NCBI GenBank assembly: GCA_022819505.1
Contig: JAJEHD010000009.1
Coordinates: 1 to 64,000 of the forward strand
Origin: Acidimicrobiia bacterium
GTDB lineage: Bacteria; Actinomycetota; Acidimicrobiia; Acidimicrobiales; Aldehydirespiratoraceae
Direction of reading: 5' to 3'
DNA length: 64,000 nucleotides
Within the stretch, counting starts at the first letter, position 1. Every line of letters begins with the position of its first letter. The notes beneath the pieces were generated by a model, which did not search any database, was not told the origin of the DNA, and saw only the letters and a program-made list of their open reading frames with translations. The position numbers and the translations under genes are program-made. This document shows, one piece after another, positions 17,590 through 27,750 of this stretch.

Positions 17590-18404
17590 TCTAGACCGAG
17601 CGTCCGCCTCAGTTGCATCCAGAAGCCCGACCGGCGCTCGCCGGCTGCCTTGCCGGCCTCTGGGGACTCGCTCGCGGGGCCGCCGGCAGGTTCCGTCTCC
17701 TCGCCGGCCGGCTCGGGCTCATCCTCCCAGACTGGCGGGAGTTCCGGCTCCTCCACCTCGGGCTCCTCCCAAGCCGTCGAGACCGCCGGCCCGGCAGATC
17801 CGGAGTCCTGCTCGACCGGCTCGGGCTCGGCTTCATCCTCGTCCGCCGGCCCCGCCGCGGGTTCCTCCCACGCCGTCGGAAGCGCGGGCCCTGACGGCTC
17901 CGGATCCTCGTCCGCTCCAGAGGCGGCCACCTCGACGGCTTCGGCGTCCTGCCTGGCAGCCTCGGCCGCGGCCTCGGCATCATCGACAGTCCCAGCGTCG
18001 CCTTCGGACCCCGCGCCGGGCCCGTCCTCAGCCCGGTCCGCCTCGCCGTCGTACAGTTGCGTCGAACGGCGCCGGGCCAGACGCAGCCGGCGGCGCGGGC
18101 TGGTGTGCCACAGGAACAGCACCAGCATCACCGTCATGCCCGCCGCGATCGACCAGAGCGCGATAACCACGCCATCGACGCGTTCGCTGCTCTCGCGGCC
18201 GACAAGGCGCGGCTCGGTGTCTGAGTCCGGACTGATCTCGGTGTCGGACTGGGCCGTGCTGACCACCCCCAGCGAGCTGGACACCTCAGCGCTCACCACC
18301 ATCGGAGCCTCGCCCTCGCCGGTAGCCGACGCCGGGCCGGCCACCGCGACGAGCAGCGCCACCGACAGCAGCGGCGCCGCCAACCAGGCTCTGCGCGAAC
18401 GCAC
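17586..18404 (-). CDS. Signal-peptide, single-TM protein with acidic low-complexity C-terminus
   Basis: MRSRRAWLAAPLLSVALLVAVAGPASA signal; TM VVIALWSIAAGMTVMLVLFLW; A/E/P-rich tail. Confidence 0.65.
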   Translation of the reverse strand: MRSRRAWLAAPLLSVALLVAVAGPASATGEGEAPMVVSAEVSSSLGVVSTAQSDTEISPDSDTEPRLVGRESSERVDGVVIALWSIAAGMTVMLVLFLWHTSPRRRLRLARRRSTQLYDGEADRAEDGPGAGSEGDAGTVDDAEAAAEAARQDAEAVEVAASGADEDPEPSGPALPTAWEEPAAGPADEDEAEPEPVEQDSGSAGPAVSTAWEEPEVEEPELPPVWEDEPEPAGEETEPAGGPASESPEAGKAAGERRSGFWMQLRRTLGLD

Positions 18405-18415
18405 GAATCCCGACG

Positions 18416-19672
18416 CTACCGGGAGGCGCCGCCGACGGTTCCCGCGACGCGGTCGAGCGCCCCGATCACGTCGGCAACCACATCATCGGTGTGCTCGAGA
18501 CCGGCCGAGAACCGCACCGTCCCCTGGCCGATGCACACCGCCTCCAGCTCCTCGGGCAGCAGGCTCACATGAGTCGTCGACGCCGGATGGGTGACGATGC
18601 TCTCGGGCCCGCCCAGCGACGAGGCCAGCCTCACCACCCGGACCTCCTCCACGAAGGCCCGGCCAGCGTCGTAGCCGTCGGCCAGATCGAAGGTGACCAG
18701 CCCGCCGGCCAGGTCCATCTGCCGGGCGGCCAGCTCGTGCTGGGGATGCGACTCCAGACCCGGGTAGTGCACCGCCCCAACCATCGGATGGCCCTCCAGC
18801 GCTTGAGCCAGCGCAGTGGCGGTCTCGGTCTGCTGCCGTAGCCGCACGGCCAGGGTGCGGATGCCCCGCAGAGCGTTGAGTGCGTCGAACGGCGACGCCA
18901 CCGCCCCGTGGAGCACGGCGTAGTTCCACAACCACGCCAGCAGCTCCTCGCTGCCGGCCACCACCCCGATGGTGGCGTCGTTGTGGCCCGCGATCGCCTT
19001 GGTGGCCGAGTGGACCACCAGATCCACCCCATAGTCGGCGGGCCGCTGACCCAGCGGCGTGGCGAACGTCGAGTCGACCACCGTCATCGGGCCGGCGATG
19101 GCGCCGACCTCGGCCAGGTCGGCCACCACCAGCTTCGGGTTGGCGGGCGTCTCGGCGATCACCAGCACCGTGCGGCCGGGCAGCACGGCCTCCGCGAAGG
19201 CGCCGGGCTCGGTGCCGTCCACGAAGGTCACCCCGATGCCGAAGCGGGGGCACGCCGTCTGCAGCAGCAGCTGCGTGCCCCCGTAGAGCTGGCGCTGGGC
19301 GACGATGTGGTCGCCGCTGGAGCACAGGCCGAGCACGATGGCGCTGAGCGCTCCCATGCCCGAGGCGAAGGCCCGGGCCGACTCGGTGCCCTCCAGGTCG
19401 GCCACGGCGTCCTCGAACGCCTTGACGGTCGGGTTGCCGTAGCGGGTGTAGAACCGGCTCGAGTGGGTGTTGACCGCCATGTCGTGGGCCTCGGACACGG
19501 TGTCGGCGGTGAACGTTGAGGTGGCCCACAGGATCGGGGCCAGCGCGTTCTGGTTGTCGTCCCGGCCGGCGCGGATCGCACGGGTCTGCACGTGCAGCCC
19601 GTCGCCCGAGCCGGCCCCGACGGTGCCGTCGCCCGGAGCGTCGGCAGGCTCAGGGTCGGTGCGCTCAGTCAC
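18416..19672 (-). CDS. Cys/Met-metabolism PLP enzyme (O-acetylhomoserine sulfhydrylase / cystathionine gamma-synthase-like)
   Basis: SRFYTRYGNPTVKAFEDAVADLEG, VVHSATKAIAGHNDATIGVV PLP lysine region; next to metX. Confidence 0.9.
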   Translation of the reverse strand: MTERTDPEPADAPGDGTVGAGSGDGLHVQTRAIRAGRDDNQNALAPILWATSTFTADTVSEAHDMAVNTHSSRFYTRYGNPTVKAFEDAVADLEGTESARAFASGMGALSAIVLGLCSSGDHIVAQRQLYGGTQLLLQTACPRFGIGVTFVDGTEPGAFAEAVLPGRTVLVIAETPANPKLVVADLAEVGAIAGPMTVVDSTFATPLGQRPADYGVDLVVHSATKAIAGHNDATIGVVAGSEELLAWLWNYAVLHGAVASPFDALNALRGIRTLAVRLRQQTETATALAQALEGHPMVGAVHYPGLESHPQHELAARQMDLAGGLVTFDLADGYDAGRAFVEEVRVVRLASSLGGPESIVTHPASTTHVSLLPEELEAVCIGQGTVRFSAGLEHTDDVVADVIGALDRVAGTVGGASR

Positions 19673-20888
19673 CGGATACCTCCTCGAGGAAGCTGACCAC
19701 GGGATCGTGCAGCAGGTCGTGCTCCAGCAGGAACCCGTCGTGGCCCTCGTCGCTGTCCAGCACCACCCGGCGGCAGTCGCCGCCTCCGGCGACGATCCCG
19801 TCCTGCAACTCCTGCTGCTCGTGCGGCGGGTAGAGGCGGTCGCTGGTGATCGACGCCGTCAGCACCGGCACCCGGATGCGGCCCAGGGCCGCGGCTGTGC
19901 CGCCCCGGCCCCGCCCGATGTCGTGCAGGTCCATCGACCGGTTGAGCACCACGTAGGTGTTGGCGTCGAAGCGGCGGACCAGCTTCTGGCCGTGGTGGTC
20001 GAGGTAGGACTCCATCTGGAAGCGGCCCCACAGGTCGAAGGCACCGGCCGGGTCGAACATCCGGCGCCCGAAACGGCGCTCGAAGGACTCGCCGGACCGG
20101 TAGGTCACCTGCGCGATCTGGCGAGCGGTGGCCAGCCCCATCCAGGGCCCCTCCGGCTTGTCGTAGTAGTCGCCGTCGTGCCAGCCGGGATCGGTGGCGA
20201 TGGCCAGGCGCTCCACCGCGCTCCAGGCGATCTGCAGAGCGCTGGCCGACGCGCAGGTCGCCAGCGGCAGGATCGACCGCACCCGCCGCGGGTACATGAC
20301 GGCCCACTCCAGGACCTGCATTCCGCCCATCGAGCCGCCGATCACGGCCAGCCAGCGGCGGATTCCGAGATGGTCGGCCAGCCGGGCCTGGATGCGCACC
20401 ATGTCGCGGACGGTCACCACCGGGAAGCGAGGGCCGTAGCGCCGCCCGTCGACCGGATCGAGGTCGGCCGGGCCGGTGGTCCCCTGGCAGCCGCCCAGCA
20501 CGTTGCTGCACACCACGAAGTAGCGGTCGGTGTCGATCGCCCTGCCGGGCCCGATCAGCTCGTGCCACCAGCCGGGCGTGGGATGCGACGTCCCGCTCTC
20601 GCCGGCGGCGTGCGAGTCGCCGGTGAGGGCGTGGCACACGAGCACAGCGTTGGAGGCCTGCGGGTCGAGCTCGCCCCACGTCTCGTAGGCGACCCGCACC
20701 TCACCGAGGCGCCCTCCCCACTCCAGCGCGAAGGGACCGGTGTCGGTGACGGTCACGAACCGGCGGTCGCCGGCGGGGTCGCCGACCTGCCAGGCGCCCG
20801 TGACGGGCAGCCCGGCCGGGAAGCGCCCCCCGGGGCCGGCTCGCCCGGCCGCGGGAGTCGGAGGCTCGATGCCGGAACCTGCGCTCAA
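19665..20888 (-). CDS. metX: Homoserine O-acetyltransferase
   Basis: VAYETWGELDPQASNAVLVCHALTGDSHA, VIGGSMGGMQVLEW nucleophile elbow; TTG start preceded by AAGGAG. Confidence 0.9.
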   Translation of the reverse strand: MSAGSGIEPPTPAAGRAGPGGRFPAGLPVTGAWQVGDPAGDRRFVTVTDTGPFALEWGGRLGEVRVAYETWGELDPQASNAVLVCHALTGDSHAAGESGTSHPTPGWWHELIGPGRAIDTDRYFVVCSNVLGGCQGTTGPADLDPVDGRRYGPRFPVVTVRDMVRIQARLADHLGIRRWLAVIGGSMGGMQVLEWAVMYPRRVRSILPLATCASASALQIAWSAVERLAIATDPGWHDGDYYDKPEGPWMGLATARQIAQVTYRSGESFERRFGRRMFDPAGAFDLWGRFQMESYLDHHGQKLVRRFDANTYVVLNRSMDLHDIGRGRGGTAAALGRIRVPVLTASITSDRLYPPHEQQELQDGIVAGGGDCRRVVLDSDEGHDGFLLEHDLLHDPVVSFLEEVSGD

Positions 20889-21016
20889 CCGTCGCTCCTT
20901 GTGATCCGCTCCAGCCGCCCTCGCATCGCGGGCGGCTCTTTGTGGGACCGGACACTTCGGAGGCCGTGATGTCGGGGGTGCCCGAAGGACACTTGGTTGC
21001 GCCAGCCAGGCCGGCG

Positions 21017-21106
21017 CCACATCCCCGCCCGGAGGCGGGCTGGCACCTTGGGTGTCCGTTCCCAGGTTGCCGGGCCCGGCCCGAGGGCCGAACCGCTCGT
21101 GATGTC
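21017..21106 (-). promoter_or_regulatory. SAM-I (S-box) riboswitch aptamer upstream of metX
   Basis: Minus strand GACATCACGAGCGGTTCGGCCC...GCCCGGCAACC...CCCAAGGTGCCAGCCC...GGGATGTGG; P1 ACATC/GATGT; conserved GGCAACC and AAGGTGCCA cores. Confidence 0.8.
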
Positions 21107-21179
21107 TTGACCGTGAGGTCAGCGGCCAGTCTAGAAGCAGATCGCGGTCACGCGGCGCGACACGCCGGACCGGCGAGGC

Positions 21180-22406
21180 TCAGCCGGCCTGCTCCCAGCC
21201 GAGAAGATCACCCAGGCGAGCGTCGTTGGAGAACATCTCGACGATGGGCTCGTCGAGTTCGAGGCGCCGCTGGAGCCGCTTCACGTCCAGCTCCTCGTCC
21301 CACAGCGACAGGGTCACCACCACCCCGGACTCACCGGCGCGGGCGGTGCGGCCGGCGCGGTGCACGTAGGTCTTGTGGTCGGCGGGCGGGTCGAACTGCA
21401 CTACGACGTCCACGTCGTCGACGTGGATCCCCCGGGCGGCGACGTCGGTGGCCACCAGCACCGGAAGGTCGCCGGCGATGAACTCGCGCAGGGACTTCTC
21501 GCGGGCCGTCTGGCGGAGATCACCGTGAATTGGCGCCGCCTTCACGTTCTCGCGCCGCAGGTCGCGGGCCAGGCGATCGGCGGCCACCTTCGTGCGGGTG
21601 AACATCAGCGTGCGGCTCGCCGAGCCGGCTATGGCCGCGGCCACCTTCACCTTGTCGAGCTTGTGGACGCCCACGAAGCGGTGCACCATCTCGGCCACCG
21701 TGATCTCGCGGGGCGCCACCGCGTGCATGGCCGGATCGCTCTGGTAGCGCCGGATGAGCGAGTCGACCGCTCCGTCGAGGGTGGCCGAGAACAGCAGGGT
21801 CTGGTGACCGCTCTCGACGTTGCGCAGGATCCACTCGACCTGGGGTAGGAAGCCCATGTCGGCCATCCGGTCGGCCTCGTCCACCACCACCTGGCGGACC
21901 GAGCCGACACTGACCGCCTTCCGGTCGATCAGGTCGATCATCCGCCCCGGCGTGGCCACCACCAGGTCCACGCCAGCACGCAGCGCCTTGATCTGCTTGT
22001 CGATCGGGGCCCCGCCGTAGGCGGCCAGCACCCGGCGCTTCACCGCGGCCGCGGGCGCAGCCAGCTCGTCGCAGATCTGGTTGGCCAGCTCGCGTGTGGG
22101 TGCCAGCACCAGGCCGGCGGGCGCACCGGGCTTGGCCCGGGGCAGCCGCTGCAGGACGGGCAGGCCGAAGGCGAGCGTCTTGCCCGAACCGGTCTTGGCC
22201 TTGCCGCACACGTCGCGGCCCACCAGCGCGTCGGGGATTGTGAGCACCTGGATCGGGAACGGCACGGTTATTCCCCGCGCCGCCAGCGCCACCACGATCT
22301 CGTCACAGAGACCGAGGCTGGCGAAGGTCACACCGCCGACGTCCGAGGGGTCGAAGCCGTCCTGCCGAAGGGTGTCTACGTCGACAAGCTGATCAGAAAG
22401 GGTCAT
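21180..22406 (-). CDS. DEAD-box RNA helicase
   Basis: AKTGSGKT, APTRELA, VVVDEADRM (DEAD), LLFSATLDG (SAT), HRAGRTARAG. Confidence 0.93.
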   Translation of the reverse strand: MTLSDQLVDVDTLRQDGFDPSDVGGVTFASLGLCDEIVVALAARGITVPFPIQVLTIPDALVGRDVCGKAKTGSGKTLAFGLPVLQRLPRAKPGAPAGLVLAPTRELANQICDELAAPAAAVKRRVLAAYGGAPIDKQIKALRAGVDLVVATPGRMIDLIDRKAVSVGSVRQVVVDEADRMADMGFLPQVEWILRNVESGHQTLLFSATLDGAVDSLIRRYQSDPAMHAVAPREITVAEMVHRFVGVHKLDKVKVAAAIAGSASRTLMFTRTKVAADRLARDLRRENVKAAPIHGDLRQTAREKSLREFIAGDLPVLVATDVAARGIHVDDVDVVVQFDPPADHKTYVHRAGRTARAGESGVVVTLSLWDEELDVKRLQRRLELDEPIVEMFSNDARLGDLLGWEQAG

Positions 22407-22443
22407 CCGGACCACAAGGCTACCCTGCGGTATCCCGAATCCC

Positions 22444-23550
22444 TTGAATGCCGTCGACCCCGGGCCGCCCACCCTCGAACGCATCCGGCGCGCCCCGAAG
22501 GTCGTCCTCCACGACCACCTCGACGGAGGTCTGCGAGCCTCGACCATCGTCGAGCTGGCCTCCGAGACCGGATACCGCGACCTGCCCACCACCGATCCCG
22601 AGCAGCTGGCCGCCTGGATGCGCCGCGGCGCCAACCGCAAGGACCTGACGTTGTACCTGGAGACGTTCGCCCACACCGTGGGCGTGATGCAGACCGCCGA
22701 CGCGATCTCCCGGGTGGCCCGGGAGTGCGCTGAGGACCTGGCCGCCGACGGGGTGGTCTACGCCGAGGTCCGCTTCGCCCCCGAGCTTCACACCGAACGG
22801 GGACTCACCCTCGACGACGCCATCGAAGCGGTCCTCGAGGGTTTCACGCAGGGCAGCGACGGCACGCCGCTGACCATCCGGGCCATCTGCACCGCTATGC
22901 GCCATCTTCACCGATCGGCCGAGGTGGCCGAGGCCGCGGTCCGCTGGAGGGACCGGGGCGTGGTGGCCTTCGACATAGCCGGACCCGAGGACGGCTTCCC
23001 CCCCGACGACCACTTGGAGGCCTTCCAGTACTGCCAGCGGGAGAACTTCCACATCACCATCCACGCGGGCGAGGCGTACGGACCCCGGTCGATCTGGAAG
23101 GCCCTGCAGTTCTGCGGCGCCGAGCGGCTCGGGCACGGCATACGCATCGTCGAAGACATCGTCACCGGCGACGACGGGGACCGGACCCTGGGCCGGCTGG
23201 CCCACTACATCAGGGACCGCCGCATCCCTTTGGAAGTGTGCCCCACCTCCAACGTCAATACCGGCGTGTTCGCCTCCGTGGCCGACCACCCGATCGACGC
23301 GCTGGTCCAGTTGCGGTTCCGGGTGACGGTCAACACCGACAACCGGTTGATGTCGAACGTGTCGATGACCTCGGAGATGGCCGCCCTGGCCGACACATTC
23401 GGCTACGACTGGGCCCGGCTGCGGTGGCTGACGGTCAACGCCATGAAGTCCAGCTTCCTGCCGTTCAGGGAGCGGCTCCAGATAATCGAGGGCGTGATCA
23501 AGCCCCGGTACGCACCACTCGAGGCGGCTCAGAGCGAGCCACCGGTCTGA
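22444..23550 (+). CDS. add: Adenosine deaminase
   Basis: VVLHDHLDGGLRASTIVELA, TIHAGEAYGPRSIWKAL, ERLGHGIR, LEVCPTSNVNTG. Confidence 0.93.
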   Translation: MNAVDPGPPTLERIRRAPKVVLHDHLDGGLRASTIVELASETGYRDLPTTDPEQLAAWMRRGANRKDLTLYLETFAHTVGVMQTADAISRVARECAEDLAADGVVYAEVRFAPELHTERGLTLDDAIEAVLEGFTQGSDGTPLTIRAICTAMRHLHRSAEVAEAAVRWRDRGVVAFDIAGPEDGFPPDDHLEAFQYCQRENFHITIHAGEAYGPRSIWKALQFCGAERLGHGIRIVEDIVTGDDGDRTLGRLAHYIRDRRIPLEVCPTSNVNTGVFASVADHPIDALVQLRFRVTVNTDNRLMSNVSMTSEMAALADTFGYDWARLRWLTVNAMKSSFLPFRERLQIIEGVIKPRYAPLEAAQSEPPV

Positions 23551-23695
23551 AACCTCCGAGACGCGCACGGCAATGGAAGCATCGGCTCGGCAAGCGGCGA
23601 TTGTTCGGTGGTGGCATTGTTACGCTGCCCACCCGATTGTCCGGAGTACGAGCCGGACCGCGCCCCTCCCCACTCCCGATCCAGGAGACTGAACG

Positions 23696-26600
23696 ATGAC
23701 CAGGCCACGTTGTCGCGTCGCCGTGCTGGCCGCCTTGGCGGTGGCGGCCTCGATCCTCGCCTATGCACCCGGCGCGGCCGCCCAGACGGCATCACAGGAC
23801 GCCGGCGAGCATCAGGCCTCCATCGATGCGCTGGACAGGTACGGCTACCACGCGGGGGTGGAGATGTTCGCGGGCACCGGCTGTGCCGACAGCGACGAAC
23901 TCTGCCCGGAGGAGCCGGTACTGCGCTGGGAGATAGCGGTCTGGCTGGTAAGGATCATCGACGGGGCCAACCCGCCCGCGACCCGGTCGTCGCGCTACGA
24001 CGACGTCGACGCCCGCGCCTGGTGGGCCCCGCACGCGGAACGTCTTGCCGAGATGGGAATCGACCTGTCATGCGGGCCCGACCAGCTGTGTCCCCACGAC
24101 CGGATGGATCGGGGCCAGATGGCCGAATTCCTGGTCCGCATCCTCGACCTGCCCCGGGCCGGGACGGCTGCCTTCGTCGATGTGAGCGCCGACCACCCCA
24201 ACGTCGACGACATCGACCGGCTCGCCGGGGGGAGGATCACCGCGGGATGCGGGACGAACCCGGCCCGCTACTGCCCCGACCAGCACGTTACCCGGGGCCA
24301 GATGGCCACTTTCCTGGCCCGGGCGCTGCTCATCGTCGACCTGGCTCCACCCGTCGCGGCACAGGATCCGACGCCGCTGCCGGTCGACCCGGAGGTCGTG
24401 ATCGGCACCCTCGACAACGGCCTCACCTACTACCTGCGCCACAACGACGACCCGGGCAAGAACCTGGCCGTGCGCCTGCTGGTCAACGTCGGATCGGTCG
24501 ACGAGACCGACGAGCAGTCCGGCATCGGGCACTTCATCGAGCACATGCTCTTCAACGGCACCACCGACTTCCCTGGCCTGTCCCTCGGCGAGTCACTACG
24601 GGACATCGGCGTGGAGCTGGGTCCCGACATCAACGCCGGCGTGGGCCACGACTTGACGTTGTACCGGATCGAGGTGCGTCTCGACGCGCCGCACAAGGCG
24701 CCGCTGGTGTTCCACGCCCTGTCGCAGATGGCCAGCGCGGCCACCTTCGAGGCTGATGCAGTCGAATCGGAGCGAGGCGTCGTTCTCGACGAGTACCGGT
24801 TGAGCGTCGAGAGTGCCAACGGCTTCATCGGCAGAGAGTTCGACCGGGTCTACACCCAGGGCACCCCGTACGAGGGACGCGACCCGATCGGCACCGTCGA
24901 AACCGTGAATGCGATGACAGCGGAGGATCTGCGAGCGTTCTACGAGAAGTGGTACGTCCCGGGCAACATGGCGGTGGTGGCCGTGGGCGACATGCCCGTC
25001 GATGACATCCAGGACCTGGTGGAGGAGTACTTCGGGCAGCTACCGCCGGGCGAGGAGCGCCAGCCGCCCAGCATCTACATACCGCCCGCCGAGTCCTCGA
25101 CCCACGTGGTCACCGACCAGCGGTTCGGCGTCACCTTCATTTCGCTCGACATCCCCATAGATCCGCACAACCTCGGCACCTTCGGTGGCGATCGGCTGGC
25201 AACGATGGACGCCCTGATCGAGCTGATGGTGAACAACCGGGTCATCGACGCCTACCACCGGGGCGAGCTGAGCCAGGTCGACCCGCCGCACTTCTCCAGC
25301 TTCACCCACAACCGCGGGCTGAGGTACTACGGCACGAACTGGCAGGGCGATAACCTCGACACCGCCTCCAGCGACTACCTCTCGGTGCTTCTGACCGCGC
25401 AGGAGCACGGCTTCACCGTGGGCGATCTGAGCCGGGCCATCAGGCAGATGGTGACCTCCCTGCAGTTGCGGCTCGACAGGGCACCGACGATCCAGGACAA
25501 CCAGTGGGCCGGCCTCTACCAGCAGCACTTCTTCTACGGGGCCGACATCGACTCCGTCGCGGGATCGGTGATCCGGACCGCCACGCTGCTGAGGGAGATC
25601 ACGCCCGAGGAGTTGACCGAGCACTTCCGGAAGCAGATGGAGCGGGGCGGCCTGGTGACTATTGCGGTCGGCCCCGATCCCGCCAGCGTGCCGACGGTAG
25701 ACGGCCTCGACGAGGCCCTGGCCGCGGCCGAGCCCGGACCGCCCCCGCCCGAGGAAGCCGTCCTGGAGCGGCTGATGGACCTCCCCGAGCCGGCCGACCC
25801 CGTCTCGGAGGGTCCCTTCGACATCCTCGAGAACGGATACGAGTGGGAATTCGCCAACGGGGCCCGGGTCATGTTCGTGCCCTCGGACATCGATGAAGGC
25901 GTCGTCAACATGCAGGCCCAGTCCCTCGGGGGCTGGTCGGTGCTGGAGCCCGGCGACCGGGCGCTATCGGCCATCGCCGCCGACGCGGTGCAGGGAAGCG
26001 GCGTGGGCGACCTGTCGCGCTCGCAGCTCAGCCGCTTCCTCGAGGACCGCGCCGTGTCGCTCAGCGCCTTCATTGGCGAGACCGTCGAGGGCTTCACAGG
26101 TGGATCAGGCGTGGACGACGTCGAGACGATGTTCCAGCTCATCCACCTGCTGGTCACCGAACCCCGGATTGACGACCAGTCCTACGCCGACGCCATCCAC
26201 ACCGCCGAGACGAGGCTGGAGCTGTCGGAGCGCGACCCCCGCTGGCAGGCGGCCATCGCCTACCTCGAGGCCCGCTACGGAACCACCTGGCACCGGGCCA
26301 TCGCCAGCCGCGAGGAGATCGACTCTCTCACCCCGGAGCGGCTGCTCGCCATGTACCGGAGCCGCCTCGGCTCGGTCGACGACCTGGTGGTGGCCGTCGT
26401 CGGCGACATCGACGCATCGGTGATCGAGCGTCTGGCCCGCCACTACATCGGCACCCTCCCCGCAGGCGAGGCCGACACCTACATCGATCGCCGGCGACCC
26501 ATGCCCACCGGGCTGCTGCAGAGGCTCGTGACGGTCGGCGAGGGCGAGAGCGCAATACTGGAGATCTACCACGAGGCCGACGTGGAGGTGACCCCGCTGA

Positions 26601-27061
26601 GGGCAGTGGCCGCCGATGTGCTCGGGACAGCGCTGGCCGAGCGTCTATTCCTCGTGATACGCGAGGAACTCGGGGCCTCCTATGTCGCGGGGGGAGCGGT
26701 CGAGGGCAACATCATCCCCCGCCAGTACTTCGACTCGGCGGTGTACGCCACGCTCGATCCGGCCCGGTTCGACGAGATCTACGCCACCATGCTGGACATC
26801 CTCGCCGATGTGGCCGCCAACGGCATCACGCCCCATGAGTTCGAAGAGGCGACCGCCATCTTGACGACCGACTACAACCGGGTGCGCAACTCCCACCTGC
26901 TCAGCGCGTTACTGTTGCGGTCCCAAGTCGGCGACGAGAATGTGCTCACCCAAAAGCGCCGACGCGAGGAGTTGGACCGCCTGACCCTCGAGGATGTGCA
27001 GGCCCTGGCCGCAGCGCTCTACGGTGAGGGCGGGCGTATCGAGATTGCTAGAAGGCCGTGA
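23696..27061 (+). CDS. Secreted SLH-domain M16-family metalloprotease
   Basis: Signal peptide; SLH-like repeats with RGQMAEFLVRIL / RGQMATFLARALL; M16 inverted zinc motif HFIEH in SGIGHFIEHMLFNGT; second M16 half at C-terminus. Confidence 0.88.
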   Translation: MTRPRCRVAVLAALAVAASILAYAPGAAAQTASQDAGEHQASIDALDRYGYHAGVEMFAGTGCADSDELCPEEPVLRWEIAVWLVRIIDGANPPATRSSRYDDVDARAWWAPHAERLAEMGIDLSCGPDQLCPHDRMDRGQMAEFLVRILDLPRAGTAAFVDVSADHPNVDDIDRLAGGRITAGCGTNPARYCPDQHVTRGQMATFLARALLIVDLAPPVAAQDPTPLPVDPEVVIGTLDNGLTYYLRHNDDPGKNLAVRLLVNVGSVDETDEQSGIGHFIEHMLFNGTTDFPGLSLGESLRDIGVELGPDINAGVGHDLTLYRIEVRLDAPHKAPLVFHALSQMASAATFEADAVESERGVVLDEYRLSVESANGFIGREFDRVYTQGTPYEGRDPIGTVETVNAMTAEDLRAFYEKWYVPGNMAVVAVGDMPVDDIQDLVEEYFGQLPPGEERQPPSIYIPPAESSTHVVTDQRFGVTFISLDIPIDPHNLGTFGGDRLATMDALIELMVNNRVIDAYHRGELSQVDPPHFSSFTHNRGLRYYGTNWQGDNLDTASSDYLSVLLTAQEHGFTVGDLSRAIRQMVTSLQLRLDRAPTIQDNQWAGLYQQHFFYGADIDSVAGSVIRTATLLREITPEELTEHFRKQMERGGLVTIAVGPDPASVPTVDGLDEALAAAEPGPPPPEEAVLERLMDLPEPADPVSEGPFDILENGYEWEFANGARVMFVPSDIDEGVVNMQAQSLGGWSVLEPGDRALSAIAADAVQGSGVGDLSRSQLSRFLEDRAVSLSAFIGETVEGFTGGSGVDDVETMFQLIHLLVTEPRIDDQSYADAIHTAETRLELSERDPRWQAAIAYLEARYGTTWHRAIASREEIDSLTPERLLAMYRSRLGSVDDLVVAVVGDIDASVIERLARHYIGTLPAGEADTYIDRRRPMPTGLLQRLVTVGEGESAILEIYHEADVEVTPLRAVAADVLGTALAERLFLVIREELGASYVAGGAVEGNIIPRQYFDSAVYATLDPARFDEIYATMLDILADVAANGITPHEFEEATAILTTDYNRVRNSHLLSALLLRSQVGDENVLTQKRRREELDRLTLEDVQALAAALYGEGGRIEIARRP

Positions 27062-27684
27062 CAGAAGTCCATGTCGTCGACAACGCGCTGGTTGCCGAGC
27101 GGGTCACGCGCCTGCGCGACTCGTCCACCCCGAACCACGAGTTCAGGCGGCTGCTGAGCGACCTCAGCTCAGTCCTCGTGTACGAGGCGATGCGGCAGGC
27201 GCCGCTGGTGCCCGTCGACATCACCACGCCTATGGGACCGGCCACCGGGATGCGCTTCGAGCGTCTCCCGGTGGTGGTGCCCGTGCTGCGGGCCGGTCTG
27301 GGGATGCTCGACGCCGCTCTGGATCTGCTCGGTGACGTGCAGGTGGCGTTCGTGGGGCTCAGGCGCAACGAGAGCACGCTGAAGGCGAGGGAGTATGCGA
27401 GCACGCTGCCCGAGGACCTCGACGGCCGCGACGCACTGATCCTGGATCCGATGCTGGCCACCGGAGGGTCGTTCGTGCACGCCTGCGAGCTGCTGAGAGC
27501 CGCCGGGGCGGGCCGGGTGACCGCGGTGTGCGTTCTCGCCGCGCCCGAGGGGATCGAGCGGGTGCGCGACGCCGGGGTGGCCGACGCCATCTGCGTGGCC
27601 GCGGTCGACGAGTCATTGGACTCCAACGGGTTCATACTGCCGGGCCTCGGCGACGCTGGGGACCGCCAGTTCGGCCCACCGTGA
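27058..27684 (+). CDS. upp: Uracil phosphoribosyltransferase
   Basis: VVVPVLRAGLGMLDA, LILDPMLATGGSFVHACELLRAAGA; GTG start overlaps upstream stop. Confidence 0.93.
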   Translation: MTEVHVVDNALVAERVTRLRDSSTPNHEFRRLLSDLSSVLVYEAMRQAPLVPVDITTPMGPATGMRFERLPVVVPVLRAGLGMLDAALDLLGDVQVAFVGLRRNESTLKAREYASTLPEDLDGRDALILDPMLATGGSFVHACELLRAAGAGRVTAVCVLAAPEGIERVRDAGVADAICVAAVDESLDSNGFILPGLGDAGDRQFGPP

Positions 27685-27750
27685 GCCGGCGCCGCGCCGG
27701 TGCTGCCGCCGCCGCGCCGGTGCTGCCGGCCAGCTGATTCGGGGGTTGCT

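Noticed and set aside
19467-20969. 500-aa plus-strand ORF
   Set aside because: Antisense to metX and the PLP enzyme; composition is typical of a GC-rich shadow frame.
27686-27735. Short GC-rich tandem duplication gccgcgccggtgctgcc x2
   Set aside because: Only two units in a short intergenic gap; may contribute to a hairpin but too little evidence to call a regulatory element.
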